From Streptomyces dioscori (GTDB lineage Bacteria; Actinomycetota; Actinomycetes; Streptomycetales; Streptomycetaceae), in the NCBI RefSeq assembly GCF_003024195.1, contig NZ_KZ679045.1, positions 248,001-312,000 on the forward strand: a stretch of DNA of 64,000 bases. The letters are read 5' to 3'. A model generated the notes under the pieces. The model made no database searches. It was not told the origin of the DNA and was given only the letters and a program-made list of their open reading frames with translations. The position numbers and the translations under genes were made by a program. This document shows, piece after piece, positions 8,492 to 16,545 of the stretch. Position 1 is the first letter of the stretch. Each line of letters begins with the position of its first letter.

Positions 8492-10041
8492 GTGGTCCTG
8501 CTTTCACGGTGAGGGGTGTCCACGGGGGTGACGGCGAGGGCCTGCTCCCCCTCCTGCTGGGCCGCGGAGCGGCTGCCTTCGGTTGCCGCCGACGGGCCCG
8601 CGGCGGGGGCCTGCTCCGCCGCCGGTCGGGCCGCGGAGCGGCCGGGAGTCTGGACCGCGGAGCGGTCTGGGCCTGCCGCGGAGCGGCTGTCCGTTCCTGT
8701 CGCGGAGCGGCTGTGCGTTCCCGGCGCGGAGCGGTGGGTGGTCGCGATCGCCTCGCGGTAGCGGGCTACCGTCCCTTCCGCGGCGCGGGCCCACGTGAAC
8801 TTTTCCAGTACGCGCGCACGCCCGGCCGCGCCGAGCCGCTCGCGTAGGCCCGGGTCGCCCAACATCCTGCTCAGCCCAGCGGCCAGCGCGCCCGCGTCGC
8901 CGGGCGGAACGGCCAGGCACGTCTCGCCGTCGGGCCCCGCGACCTCGGGGATGGCTCCGCCGGTGGTGGCCACCAGGGGCGTACCGGTGGCCATCGCCTC
9001 GGCGGCGGGCAGCGAGAAACCCTCGTACAGGGACGGCACACAGGCGACCTCGGCGGACCGTACGAGGTCGACGAGTTCCGCGTCCGAGATGCCCTTCACG
9101 AACTGGACGGCGTCTTCGAGCCCGTACCGCTCGATGAGCTGGGCGACCGGCCCGTCCTCGGCGCGCCTGCCGACGACGACGAGGTGGGCGGCGGGGTGCT
9201 CGGTACGGACCTTGGCGAGCGCCTCGACGAGGAAGACGAGCCCCTTGAGGGGGACGTCGGCGCTGGAGGTCGTGACGATCCGGCCGGGAACCTTCGGCAC
9301 GGACGGATCGGGCGAGAAGAGGTCGGTGTCGGCGCCGATGTGGACGACGTGGATCCGCTCGTCGCGTACGCCGAGGTGGTCGACGATCTCCTGGCGGGAC
9401 GTGCCGGAGACGGTGAGCACGGACCGCAGTCGGCGCGCGACCCGCTTCTGCATCCGCGTGAACGCGTACCAGCGGCGCACGGACGCCCGCTTGCGGCGGC
9501 TCCCGGCGGCGTCCAGCTCCAACTGCCGGTCCACGGTGATGGGGTGGTGGATGGTGGTGACCAGCGGCGCGCCCACGTCCCCCAGCAGCCCGTACCCCAG
9601 CGTCTGGTTGTCGTGCACGACGTCGAAGTCGCCGCGCCGGGCGCGCAGATGGCGGCGGGCGCGCAGCGAGAACGTCAGCGGCTCGGGGAAGCCCCCGGTC
9701 CACATCGTGCCGACCTCGACCGCGTCGATCCAGTCGCGGAACTCGTCGCGCTTCGGGGTGCGGAAGGGGTCGGGCGAGCGGTACAGGTCGAGGCTCGGCA
9801 GCTCGGTGAGGGAGAGCCCGTCCAGGCCCTCGCCCTCGTCCAGCACGGGGTAGGGCTGCGAGCCGATCACCTCGACGTGGTGGCCCAGCCGGGCGAGCTC
9901 GCGCGAGAGGTGACGTACGTAGACACCCTGGCCGCCGCAGAACGGGTTCCCTTTATAGGTGAGGAGCGCGATGCGCAGCGGTCGGTCGGCGTCGGCGGCC
10001 GAGCCCTCGTGGAGGCCTGCCTCCATGGCCTCATGGGTCAC
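8485..10041 (-). CDS. GT4-family glycosyltransferase with repetitive RSA-rich tail
   Basis: The chosen GTG has AGAAGGGGG just upstream and gives 518 residues. The first 420 residues are a GT-B fold: NPFCGGQGVYVRHLSRELARLGHHVEV at the N-terminus, a nucleotide-sugar region around VPGRIVTTSSADVPLKGLVFLVEAL, and the EGFSLPAAEAMATGTPLV motif with the GT4 E-x7-E pattern. The last 80 residues are low complexity with repeated RSA units (SRSATGTDSRSAAGPDRSAV). They are encoded by repeats of CGCGGAGCGG at 8563, 8632, 8656, 8677, 8701 and 8725 (plus-strand positions). The enzyme transfers a sugar in the cytoplasm; donor and acceptor are unknown. A longer frame upstream exists but lacks a better start. 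Confidence 0.9.
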   Translation of the reverse strand: MTHEAMEAGLHEGSAADADRPLRIALLTYKGNPFCGGQGVYVRHLSRELARLGHHVEVIGSQPYPVLDEGEGLDGLSLTELPSLDLYRSPDPFRTPKRDEFRDWIDAVEVGTMWTGGFPEPLTFSLRARRHLRARRGDFDVVHDNQTLGYGLLGDVGAPLVTTIHHPITVDRQLELDAAGSRRKRASVRRWYAFTRMQKRVARRLRSVLTVSGTSRQEIVDHLGVRDERIHVVHIGADTDLFSPDPSVPKVPGRIVTTSSADVPLKGLVFLVEALAKVRTEHPAAHLVVVGRRAEDGPVAQLIERYGLEDAVQFVKGISDAELVDLVRSAEVACVPSLYEGFSLPAAEAMATGTPLVATTGGAIPEVAGPDGETCLAVPPGDAGALAAGLSRMLGDPGLRERLGAAGRARVLEKFTWARAAEGTVARYREAIATTHRSAPGTHSRSATGTDSRSAAGPDRSAVQTPGRSAARPAAEQAPAAGPSAATEGSRSAAQQEGEQALAVTPVDTPHRESRTTC

Positions 10042-10095
10042 TCTCGGCCCCCTTCTTCCAGCACTTTCCCGCGAGATTACTTCGGGACGGTAATC

Positions 10096-10109
10096 TAGAA
10101 CAAGTTTCA
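10096..10109 (+). promoter_or_regulatory. Exact KstR-box-like operator
   Basis: The sequence TAGAACAAGTTTCA matches TNNAACNNGTTNNA, the palindrome reported for the mycobacterial KstR repressor, at every fixed base. It lies 55 bases upstream of the glycosyltransferase start and about 165 bases before the KstR-like TetR gene. It could therefore mediate autoregulation, control of the glycosyltransferase operon, or both. Confidence 0.6.
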
Positions 10110-10115
10110 GACTTG
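10101..10115. promoter_or_regulatory. Inverted repeat CAAGT-N5-ACTTG
   Basis: A perfect 5-base inverted repeat with a 5-base spacer overlaps the right half of the KstR-like box in the same divergent promoter region. It may be part of a composite operator. Being short, it could also be chance. Confidence 0.35.
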
Positions 10116-10136
10116 ATCGTTCAGGGAGCATTGAAT

Positions 10137-10150
10137 CTACCGGCAGGTAG
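10137..10150. promoter_or_regulatory. Inverted repeat CTACC-GGCA-GGTAG
   Basis: A perfect 5-4-5 inverted repeat in the leader of the TetR-type gene, about 125 bases before its start. It could be a regulator site or a small mRNA hairpin. No further evidence is visible. Confidence 0.3.
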
Positions 10151-10272
10151 CTCTCCTGTGAGCGGTGGATCGGGTGATTCACGCCACGGCGGGACCTCTA
10201 CTCTGCTGTCACCCGACCCGCCCCCGCCCGCCCCACCGCCCTCTGTTGTACGAACGTCACGGAACGGGATCC

Positions 10273-10920
10273 ATGCCTGCGGAAGCCAAGACTGCGGCGA
10301 AGGCCGCGCAGCCGCCCGTACGGGCCGCGCAGCCGGTCAATCCCCCGCTCACCGAGCGCCAGGAGGCGCGTCGGCGGCGGATCCTGCACGCGAGCGCGCA
10401 GCTGGCGAGCCGGGGCGGTTTCGACGCGGTACAGATGCGGGAGGTCGCGGAGTCGTCCCAGGTGGCCCTGGGTACGCTCTACCGCTACTTCCCGTCGAAG
10501 GTGCATCTGCTGGTCGCGACCATGCAGGACCAGCTGGCCCATATGCACGGCACGCTCCGCAAGAAGCCGCCGTCGGGGGACACGGCGGCGGAGCGGGTGT
10601 CGGAGACGTTGATGCGCGCCTTCCGTGCCCTCCAGCGCGAGCCGCATCTGGCCGACGCGATGGTCCGCGCGCTCACGTTCGCGGACCGCAGTGTCAGTCC
10701 GGAGGTCGACCAGGTCTCCCGCCAGACGACGGTGATCATCCTCGACGCGATGGGCCTCGACGACCCGACCCCGGCCCAGCTCTCCGCGGTCCGGGTGATC
10801 GAGCACACCTGGCACTCGGCTTTGATCACCTGGCTCTCCGGCCGGGCGTCGATCGCCCAGGTGAAGATCGACATAGAAACGGTCTGCCGCCTCATCGACC
10901 TGACATCCCCACAGGACTGA
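10273..10920 (+). CDS. TetR-family repressor, KstR-like
   Basis: Starting at the internal ATG gives 215 residues; the longer frame back to 10165 adds a Pro/His-rich segment unlike TetR proteins. Residues about 37-80 are the DNA-binding domain, with GGFDAVQMREVAESSQVALGTLYRYFPSKVHLLV. This segment is very close to that of mycobacterial KstR, the repressor of cholesterol-catabolism genes that responds to steroid CoA thioesters. The C-terminal ligand domain follows. KstR-box-like sites upstream of this gene, the ALDH/ferredoxin pair, the hydrolase, the thiolase and the P450 support a KstR-type role. The inducer is inferred, not shown. Confidence 0.9.
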   Translation: MPAEAKTAAKAAQPPVRAAQPVNPPLTERQEARRRRILHASAQLASRGGFDAVQMREVAESSQVALGTLYRYFPSKVHLLVATMQDQLAHMHGTLRKKPPSGDTAAERVSETLMRAFRALQREPHLADAMVRALTFADRSVSPEVDQVSRQTTVIILDAMGLDDPTPAQLSAVRVIEHTWHSALITWLSGRASIAQVKIDIETVCRLIDLTSPQD

Positions 10921-10976
10921 CACTGCGGGGCTGCGCCCATGGCGCGTTGCCGGGTGCGGGCCGGTGGGGGCTGGTC

Positions 10977-11151
10977 GCGCGGTTCCCCGCGCGCCTGACG
11001 GGGCGCGAGTACGCCGTGACCGCTCGCGCCCACCAGCACCCGCACCACCGGCGCCCTCAAGGGGCGCGGGGAACGGCGCGAGCAACCACGACGCACCCGC
11101 ACCCGACAACCCACCTCGCCCCCCACCCCCCAGGGGCGCGGGGAACTGCGC
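10977..11151. repeat. Three GC-rich intergenic repeats
   Basis: Copies of the window-wide repeat lie at 10977-10995 (minus, variant), 11061-11079 (plus, AACGG variant) and 11133-11151 (plus) between the converging TetR and ferredoxin genes. Opposed copies could base-pair in RNA and act as a bidirectional terminator. No gene is visible in 10921-11213. Confidence 0.8.
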
Positions 11152-11213
11152 AATCTTTTGGGTCCGCCCCCACCGGCCGGCGGCCGACACGCAACGCCCG
11201 CCCCGACGGGACC

Positions 11214-11447
11214 TCACTCCTCCGGGGGAAAAACCACCTCTCCGCTCCCCAGCAGCGCAATCATGATCGCCTCCACCGGGCACCCTTCCGCCGCCTCCAG
11301 AATCTCCTCGTTCGCGTCCGTCTCGGCCTCCACGGGATGCGACTGCATCGCGGAGTCGAGACGAAAGGCGGCGGCGGCGAGGTGCGTGCACTGGGCCGAC
11401 CCGATGCACAGCGACCGGTCGACCTCCACATGCCACCGGTCCCCCAT
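11214..11447 (-). CDS. Small 3Fe-4S-type ferredoxin
   Basis: The 77-residue protein has C14-x5-C20 in RSLCIGSAQC and C56-P in GCPVEAI. This is the three-cysteine pattern of the 3Fe-4S ferredoxins that pass electrons to cytochromes P450 in actinobacteria. The ATG lies two bases after the stop of the aldehyde dehydrogenase, so they are co-transcribed. A likely client is the CYP125-like P450 encoded at 30000-31244, which has no ferredoxin beside it. That partnership is inference from the shared regulatory boxes. Confidence 0.88.
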   Translation of the reverse strand: MGDRWHVEVDRSLCIGSAQCTHLAAAAFRLDSAMQSHPVEAETDANEEILEAAEGCPVEAIMIALLGSGEVVFPPEE

Positions 11448-11449
11448 CC

Positions 11450-12907
11450 TCAGGCCTCCCACCCGGCCGGCAGATGGATCATCTTGTGCTCCAGGTACTC
11501 CCCGTACCCCTCGGGCCCGAACTCCCGCCCCAGCCCGGAGTTCTTGTAGCCGCCGAACGGCCCGAGCATGTCGAGGCTGAAGGTGTTCACGGAGTACGTG
11601 CCGGTCCGCACCCGCCGCGCCACATCGATCCCGCGCTCCACATCCCCCGTCCACACACTCCCGCTCAGCCCGTAGTCGGAGTCGTTGGCGATCTTCACGG
11701 CCTCCGCCTCGTCCCCGTACGGGAGGAGGCAGATCACCGGCCCGAAGATCTCCTCGCGGGCGATCCGCATGGAGTTGTCGACGTCGCCGAAGAGCGTCGG
11801 CTCGACGTACCAGCCGCGGTCGAGACCGGCCGGCCGGCCACCGCCGGTGAGGATCTTGGCGCCCTCCTCCTGGCCGATGCGGATGTAGTCGAGGTTGCGC
11901 TGCTGCTGCCGCCTCGCGACCAGCGGGCCGACCTGGGTCGCGGGATCCAGCGGGTCGCCGACCACGAGCGCGTTCGCCGCCGCCGCGAACGCCTCGGCGA
12001 ACTCGTCGTAGCGGGAGCGCGGCAGCAGGATGCGGGTCTGGGCGACGCACGCCTGGCCGTTGTTCATCCAGGCCGCCGAGACGATGCCCGGCACGGAGGT
12101 CGCGATGTCCGCGTCCGGCAGGACCACGGCCGCCGACTTGCCCCCCAGTTCCAGGGTGACGCGGGTGAGGTTGCGCGAGGCGACCTCCATGACGCGCCGG
12201 CCCGCCCCGACCGACCCCGTGAAGGAGACCTTGTCGATCCCGGGGTGCCCGACGAGGTACTCGCTCACCTCGCGGTCGGCGGGCAGGATCGACAGGACGC
12301 CGTCCGGCAGCCCGGCTTCCTTGGCGATCTCGCCGAGTATGTACGCGTCCAGCGGCGACTCGGGCGACGGCTTGAGGACGACCGTGCAGCCGGTCAGCAG
12401 CGCGGGAGCGAGTTTGGCCGCGGCCACGAACTGCGGCACGTTCCACGGGACGACGGCGGCGACGACCCCGACCGGCTCACGCCGCACGAGGATCTTCCCG
12501 AGCACTCCGTCGCGCGTCTCCTCGTACGTGAAGTCCCGCGCGACCGTGATCGCCGCGTCCCACACCATCATCGCGCCGAGCGCCTGCGCGAGGACGCTCC
12601 AGGAGTAGGGGGAGCCGTTCTCGGAGGAGATGACCCGGGCGATCTCCTCGTGGCGTACGGCGATCGCGTCCTTGATGCGGGTGACCACCTCGATGCGCTC
12701 GTCGAGGGACATCCGCGGCCAGGGCCCCTCGTCGAAGGCGGTGCGCGCCGCGGCGACGGCCCGGTCGACGTCCTCCCGCGCGGCGTGCGGCACCCGGCCG
12801 ATGACCTCCTCGGTGTGCGGGGAGACCACCTCGATGACGTCCCGGCCGCTGGGGGCGGTCAGCTCGCCGCCGATGAACAGCTGTGCGTGTTCCACGAGTT
12901 CGGTCAT
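11450..12907 (-). CDS. Aldehyde dehydrogenase (NAD(P)+-dependent family)
   Basis: The ATG at 12907 gives 485 residues, the usual ALDH length. Motifs are complete: PWNVPQFVAAAKLAPALLTGCTVVLKPS (cofactor site), VSFTGSVGAGRRVMEVA, the catalytic Glu in VTLELGGKSAAVVLPDAD, the catalytic Cys in NNGQACVAQTRILLP, and the C-terminal GPFGGYKNSGLGREFG. It oxidises an aldehyde to an acid in the cytoplasm. With the adjoining ferredoxin it would fit oxidation of an alcohol or aldehyde made by a P450. A KstR-like box (one mismatch) lies about 100 bases upstream. The actual substrate is unknown. Confidence 0.93.
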   Translation of the reverse strand: MTELVEHAQLFIGGELTAPSGRDVIEVVSPHTEEVIGRVPHAAREDVDRAVAAARTAFDEGPWPRMSLDERIEVVTRIKDAIAVRHEEIARVISSENGSPYSWSVLAQALGAMMVWDAAITVARDFTYEETRDGVLGKILVRREPVGVVAAVVPWNVPQFVAAAKLAPALLTGCTVVLKPSPESPLDAYILGEIAKEAGLPDGVLSILPADREVSEYLVGHPGIDKVSFTGSVGAGRRVMEVASRNLTRVTLELGGKSAAVVLPDADIATSVPGIVSAAWMNNGQACVAQTRILLPRSRYDEFAEAFAAAANALVVGDPLDPATQVGPLVARRQQQRNLDYIRIGQEEGAKILTGGGRPAGLDRGWYVEPTLFGDVDNSMRIAREEIFGPVICLLPYGDEAEAVKIANDSDYGLSGSVWTGDVERGIDVARRVRTGTYSVNTFSLDMLGPFGGYKNSGLGREFGPEGYGEYLEHKMIHLPAGWEA

Positions 12908-12922
12908 GACCGACTGCCTCTC

Positions 12923-12962
12923 CGAGGACGACGAAGACAACGAGGACAACGAGGACAACGAA
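12923..12962. repeat. 9-base GAGGACAAC tandem repeat
   Basis: Just upstream of the aldehyde dehydrogenase start, the plus strand reads GAGGACGAC, GAAGACAAC, GAGGACAAC, GAGGACAAC, GAAAGG: about four units of 9 bases. It lies in the 5' leader of the leftward gene and looks like slippage-generated sequence. The in-frame extension it would encode (a Ser/Leu run) is not credible as protein. Confidence 0.6.
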
Positions 12963-13004
12963 AGGAACGGGGACTACTCCTGACGGTGCATCAGACTCTG
13001 AAAC

Positions 13005-13018
13005 TGATACCAGTTCCA
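13005..13018 (-). promoter_or_regulatory. KstR-box-like operator (one mismatch), ALDH side
   Basis: On the minus strand the sequence reads TGGAACTGGTATCA. It matches TNNAACNNGTTNNA except for one base (GTA for GTT). It lies about 100 bases upstream of the aldehyde dehydrogenase start and 36 bases from a second, exact box facing the divergent hydrolase gene. Confidence 0.45.
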
Positions 13019-13053
13019 CTTGGAGGAGTCCACGGAGCGCACAGCACTCCCAT

Positions 13054-13067
13054 TGGAACCGGTTCTA
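13054..13067 (+). promoter_or_regulatory. Exact KstR-box-like operator, hydrolase side
   Basis: TGGAACCGGTTCTA matches TNNAACNNGTTNNA at all fixed positions and continues into CTAGTT, as in extended KstR sites. It lies 43 bases before the start of the MBL-fold hydrolase, a usual repressor position. Confidence 0.6.
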
Positions 13068-13109
13068 GTTATAGTGGCCGGGAGTCGGGAGTCGTCGACA
13101 GGGGAGCCC

Positions 13110-14132
13110 ATGCCACAGGTGACCGATCACGGCGGGGGCGTACGGTCCATCGAGGTACCCATCCCGGACAACCCCCTCGGGAACACCCTCGTGTACGTCG
13201 TGGACACCGACCGCGGACCGGTGCTGATCGACACGGGCTGGGACGATCCGGCCTCCTGGGACGCGCTCACCGAGGGGCTGACAGCCTGCGGAACGGCTGT
13301 CGCGGAGATCCACGGCGTGGTGATCACCCACCACCACCCGGACCACCACGGGCTGTCCGCCAAGGTGCGCGAGGCGTCGGACGCCTGGGTGGCCATGCAC
13401 GCCGCCGACATCGCCATCGTGCGGCGGACCCGCGAGACCAGACCCGGCCGCTGGTTCACGTACATGGCGGACAAGCTGACCGCCGCGGGCGCGCCCGAGG
13501 AGCACGTGGCACCGCTGCGCACCGCCCGTTCACGGCTCCCCGGCCTGACCCCCGCGCTTCCCGACCGGGAGATCGTCCCCGGGGAACTCCTGGACCTCGC
13601 CGGCCGGCGGCTGCGCGCGGTCTGGACCCCGGGCCACACGCCCGGCCATGTCTGCCTCCACCTGGAGGAGAGGCATCCGGCCCAACTGCCGGGCAATGGA
13701 CGGCTGTTCTCCGGGGACCACCTCCTGCCGAGGATCACCCCGCACATCGGGCTGTACGAGGACCCGGACGACGACAGCGAGCCCGATCCGCTCGGCGACT
13801 ACCTCGACTCGCTGGAGCGGATCGGCAGCCTGGAACCGGCCGAGGTGCTGCCCGCCCATCTGCACGCCTTCACCGACGCCCCGTCCCGTGTACGGGAGTT
13901 GCTGGACCACCACGAGGAACGCCTCACCGGCCTCCTCACCCTTCTCTCCACCCCGCTGACCGTGTGGCAGGTCGCCCGGCGGATGGAGTGGAACCGCCCC
14001 TGGGCCGACATCCCGTACGGCTCCAGGAACATCGCCGTCTCGGAGGCGGAGGCCCATCTGCGCCGCCTGGTGAAACTGGGCCGCGCGGAGCAGGTGCCGG
14101 GCAGCGATCCGGTGACGTACACCGTCGTGTGA
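13110..14132 (+). CDS. Metallo-beta-lactamase-fold hydrolase
   Basis: The ATG preceded by GGGGAG gives 340 residues. The zinc-binding signature THHHPDHHGL is near residue 75. Further metal ligands fit the His in WTPGHTPGHVCLHLE, the Asp in LFSGDHLLPRITPHIG, and PAHLHAF. The fold hydrolyses ester, thioester or related bonds, and the C-terminal 80 residues look like the winged-helix-type tail seen in SCO-type lactamase-like thioesterases. An exact KstR-like box at 13054 suggests it belongs with the steroid/lipid genes, possibly as a thioesterase. That role is inference. Confidence 0.88.
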   Translation: MPQVTDHGGGVRSIEVPIPDNPLGNTLVYVVDTDRGPVLIDTGWDDPASWDALTEGLTACGTAVAEIHGVVITHHHPDHHGLSAKVREASDAWVAMHAADIAIVRRTRETRPGRWFTYMADKLTAAGAPEEHVAPLRTARSRLPGLTPALPDREIVPGELLDLAGRRLRAVWTPGHTPGHVCLHLEERHPAQLPGNGRLFSGDHLLPRITPHIGLYEDPDDDSEPDPLGDYLDSLERIGSLEPAEVLPAHLHAFTDAPSRVRELLDHHEERLTGLLTLLSTPLTVWQVARRMEWNRPWADIPYGSRNIAVSEAEAHLRRLVKLGRAEQVPGSDPVTYTVV

Positions 14133-14139
14133 CGCAACA

Positions 14140-16269
14140 TCAGACACCGTGCAGGTCCTCCGCCGCGTACGCGACACCCCTCGCGTACGACATGGCCAGC
14201 CCTTCCGCGTACGCCCGCGTGTAGGCCTCGGTGCCGATCTTCTCCTGGACCAGGTTTTCACAGGCGCGGCGGGCGGACATCAGGTCCGGTGACTGCATCT
14301 GGGCACTGCCGAGACGTTCCCAGATGCGCTGGCCGATCGCGAGCAGCCGGGCCGCGCGCCACCCGTCACCGGTCGCCACCACCGCCGAGGCCAGGATGTC
14401 GAGGGTGTGGGCGACCCCGAGCGTGCTGTTCAGCAGGGAGTGCGCCACGACGGCCGTACGGGCGTTGCGCGCCGCCGCGGCCAGGTCTCCCTCGGCCAGG
14501 TCGATCTGGGCGAGGAAACACTCGGCGAAGGCGCCCGCCCAGCGCTCGCCGCGCCGCCCGCTCTCCGCGCGGACCTCGTCGGCGACCGCCCTGGCGCCCG
14601 GCAGGTCCCCGCGCAGCAGGTGGGTCATCGAGAGGGCGAGCCGCACCTGGAGCTGGGCGGAGCCCAGCCAGTCGTCGCGGACCGGCAGCAGATCGGCCGC
14701 GGAGAGCACCACCAGCGCCTCGCCGAGCCGTCCGCGCAGGAGCAGCTGCCCGCCGGTGACGTACGCGGCGCCGACGACGGCCACCGGGTCGCCCTGTTCC
14801 ACGGCCGCCGCCGAGCACACCGCCGCCCAGCGTTCGGCGCTGTCCAGGTCGCCCTGGAGGAGGGCGACCGCGGCCCTCGCCCACAGGGCCCGTACGAGGT
14901 CGGGGCCGGGCGCCGGATCGGCGGTGAGCACCTGGTCGAGACAGTGCTGCGCGTCCCGCAGATAGCCGCAGTGACGCCACAGGAAGCCGATGTCGGCCGC
15001 CGTGCGCAGGGCGGTGGGGCCGTCGCGCTCGGCCAGCGCGCAGTCCATGGCGGTACGGAGATTGTCGTGTTCGGCGATCACGCGCTCGCACCACAGCAGT
15101 TGACGGCCGGTGTTCCACTGCGTGCAGCCGGTGCGCGCGAGGCTGCGGTAGTGGTCGAGGTGACGCAGCCGCAGGGTGCGCTCCTCGCCGAGGGCGCGCA
15201 GCCAGTCGCCGCCGAAGTCCCGGACACTGTCCAGGAGTTGGAAGCGCCGCTCGTCCGTGCGGTGGCGCAGCACGATCGACTGCTCGACCAGCCGTTCCAG
15301 CAGGGCCGCGATCCGTCCGGCGGGCAGGGGGCCGCCGGAGCAGACGTCCTCGGCGGCGGCCAGGTCGAAGCCGCCGGTGAACACGGAGAGCCTCGCCCAC
15401 AGCAACCGCTCGACGGGGGCGCACAGTTCATGGCTCCAGCCGATGGCCGTGCGCAGGGTGCGGTGGCGCAGTGGCCCCTCCTCGGTCCCGGTGGCGAGGA
15501 GGTCGAGCGGGGACGGCAGCCGCTCGCCGAGCCGTTCGTCGAGTTCGCCGAGGGAGAGTTCGCCGAGGCGGGCGGCGGCCAGTTCGATGGCCAGCGGGAT
15601 GCCGTCCAGCCGGCGGCAGACGGCCGCGGCCGGGCCGGCCGAGTCCTCGTCGAGCACGAAGCCGGCGTACGCCTCGGCGGCCCGCTGGGCGAACAGGTCG
15701 AGCGCGTCACCCGGAAGCCCTCCCGGGCCGGCGGCCCCGTCCTCGTCGCCGACCGGCAGCGGGTCGATCTGTACGCGGACTTCCGACGGATGGCCGAGGT
15801 GCTCCCGGCCGGTGGCCAGGAACCGCAGGCCGGGCGCGGCGGGCAGCAGGGCGCGGACGAGGTCCGCGCAGTCGGGGAGCACGTGTTCGCAGGAGTCGAG
15901 GACGATCAGCGCCTTCTTGTCCGCGAGCCAGTCGGCGAGCACCTCGGTCACTGGGGACGTCGACCGGTCGGCGAGCCGCAGCGCCTCCACGACGGCGAAG
16001 CCCACCAGGCCCTGGGCGCGCAGCGGCGACAGTTCGACGAACCAGACGCCGTCCGGGTACCGGGGCGAGGCGCGGCGGGCGGCGTTCAGGGCCAGCCGGG
16101 TCTTGCCGACGCCACCGGTCCCGACGAGCGTCACCAGACGCCCCTGCCCCGCACGCGCCGGATCCAGCAGCTCGTCGAGCCGGGCCAGTTCCCGTCGTCT
16201 GCCGACGAAGCTCCGGGTCTCCGGTGGCAGGTTCCCCGACCGTCCCTCGGCCGTCGTGTTCTCCGGCAC
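14140..16269 (-). CDS. NB-ARC/TPR ATPase regulator (AfsR/LAL-like, no HTH seen)
   Basis: The GTG start follows GGGGAGGGG and gives 709 residues. Residues 50-57 are the Walker A motif GTGGVGKT and about 120-126 the Walker B ALIVLDS; together with FVGRRRELARLDELL this is an NB-ARC/AAA signalling ATPase. The rest is helical TPR-like repeat. Related AfsR and LuxR-type (LAL) proteins carry an N-terminal SARP or C-terminal LuxR DNA-binding domain, but I see neither here. It may act through protein partners. It converges on the hydrolase gene with only seven bases between stops. Confidence 0.85.
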   Translation of the reverse strand: MPENTTAEGRSGNLPPETRSFVGRRRELARLDELLDPARAGQGRLVTLVGTGGVGKTRLALNAARRASPRYPDGVWFVELSPLRAQGLVGFAVVEALRLADRSTSPVTEVLADWLADKKALIVLDSCEHVLPDCADLVRALLPAAPGLRFLATGREHLGHPSEVRVQIDPLPVGDEDGAAGPGGLPGDALDLFAQRAAEAYAGFVLDEDSAGPAAAVCRRLDGIPLAIELAAARLGELSLGELDERLGERLPSPLDLLATGTEEGPLRHRTLRTAIGWSHELCAPVERLLWARLSVFTGGFDLAAAEDVCSGGPLPAGRIAALLERLVEQSIVLRHRTDERRFQLLDSVRDFGGDWLRALGEERTLRLRHLDHYRSLARTGCTQWNTGRQLLWCERVIAEHDNLRTAMDCALAERDGPTALRTAADIGFLWRHCGYLRDAQHCLDQVLTADPAPGPDLVRALWARAAVALLQGDLDSAERWAAVCSAAAVEQGDPVAVVGAAYVTGGQLLLRGRLGEALVVLSAADLLPVRDDWLGSAQLQVRLALSMTHLLRGDLPGARAVADEVRAESGRRGERWAGAFAECFLAQIDLAEGDLAAAARNARTAVVAHSLLNSTLGVAHTLDILASAVVATGDGWRAARLLAIGQRIWERLGSAQMQSPDLMSARRACENLVQEKIGTEAYTRAYAEGLAMSYARGVAYAAEDLHGV

Positions 16270-16545
16270 GGCAACGCCCCTCCCCGCACGGTCCCCTGCA
16301 CGGCATACGAGCGAGCCCCGCGGGATCGCGCAACCCGGCCAGTCTGACGCGGCCGGCGCGCCACTTCGAACCGCTCCCCCGAGCCGCGGACGAAGTCGGT
16401 CCCACGCCGTCGCTTCCGAGCACATTGCGTCGAGATCCGATCAACACCCTGTCCGGGCGGGAGCGGAAGGGGATATTCGGAGACCGTCGCGCGAAGGCCG
16501 TCGCGAAGGCCGTCGAGCGGGGCGGGGAGAGAGCGGAGCGAGCGG

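Noticed and set aside
7748-10041. Part of a secondary-metabolite cluster
   Set aside because: No synthase, terpene cyclase with aspartate motif or resistance gene is present; only three tailoring-like genes.
11474-14224. A 916-codon plus-strand frame over the aldehyde dehydrogenase
   Set aside because: It is the complement of a clear ALDH and continues into another frame of the hydrolase gene; typical high-G+C shadow.
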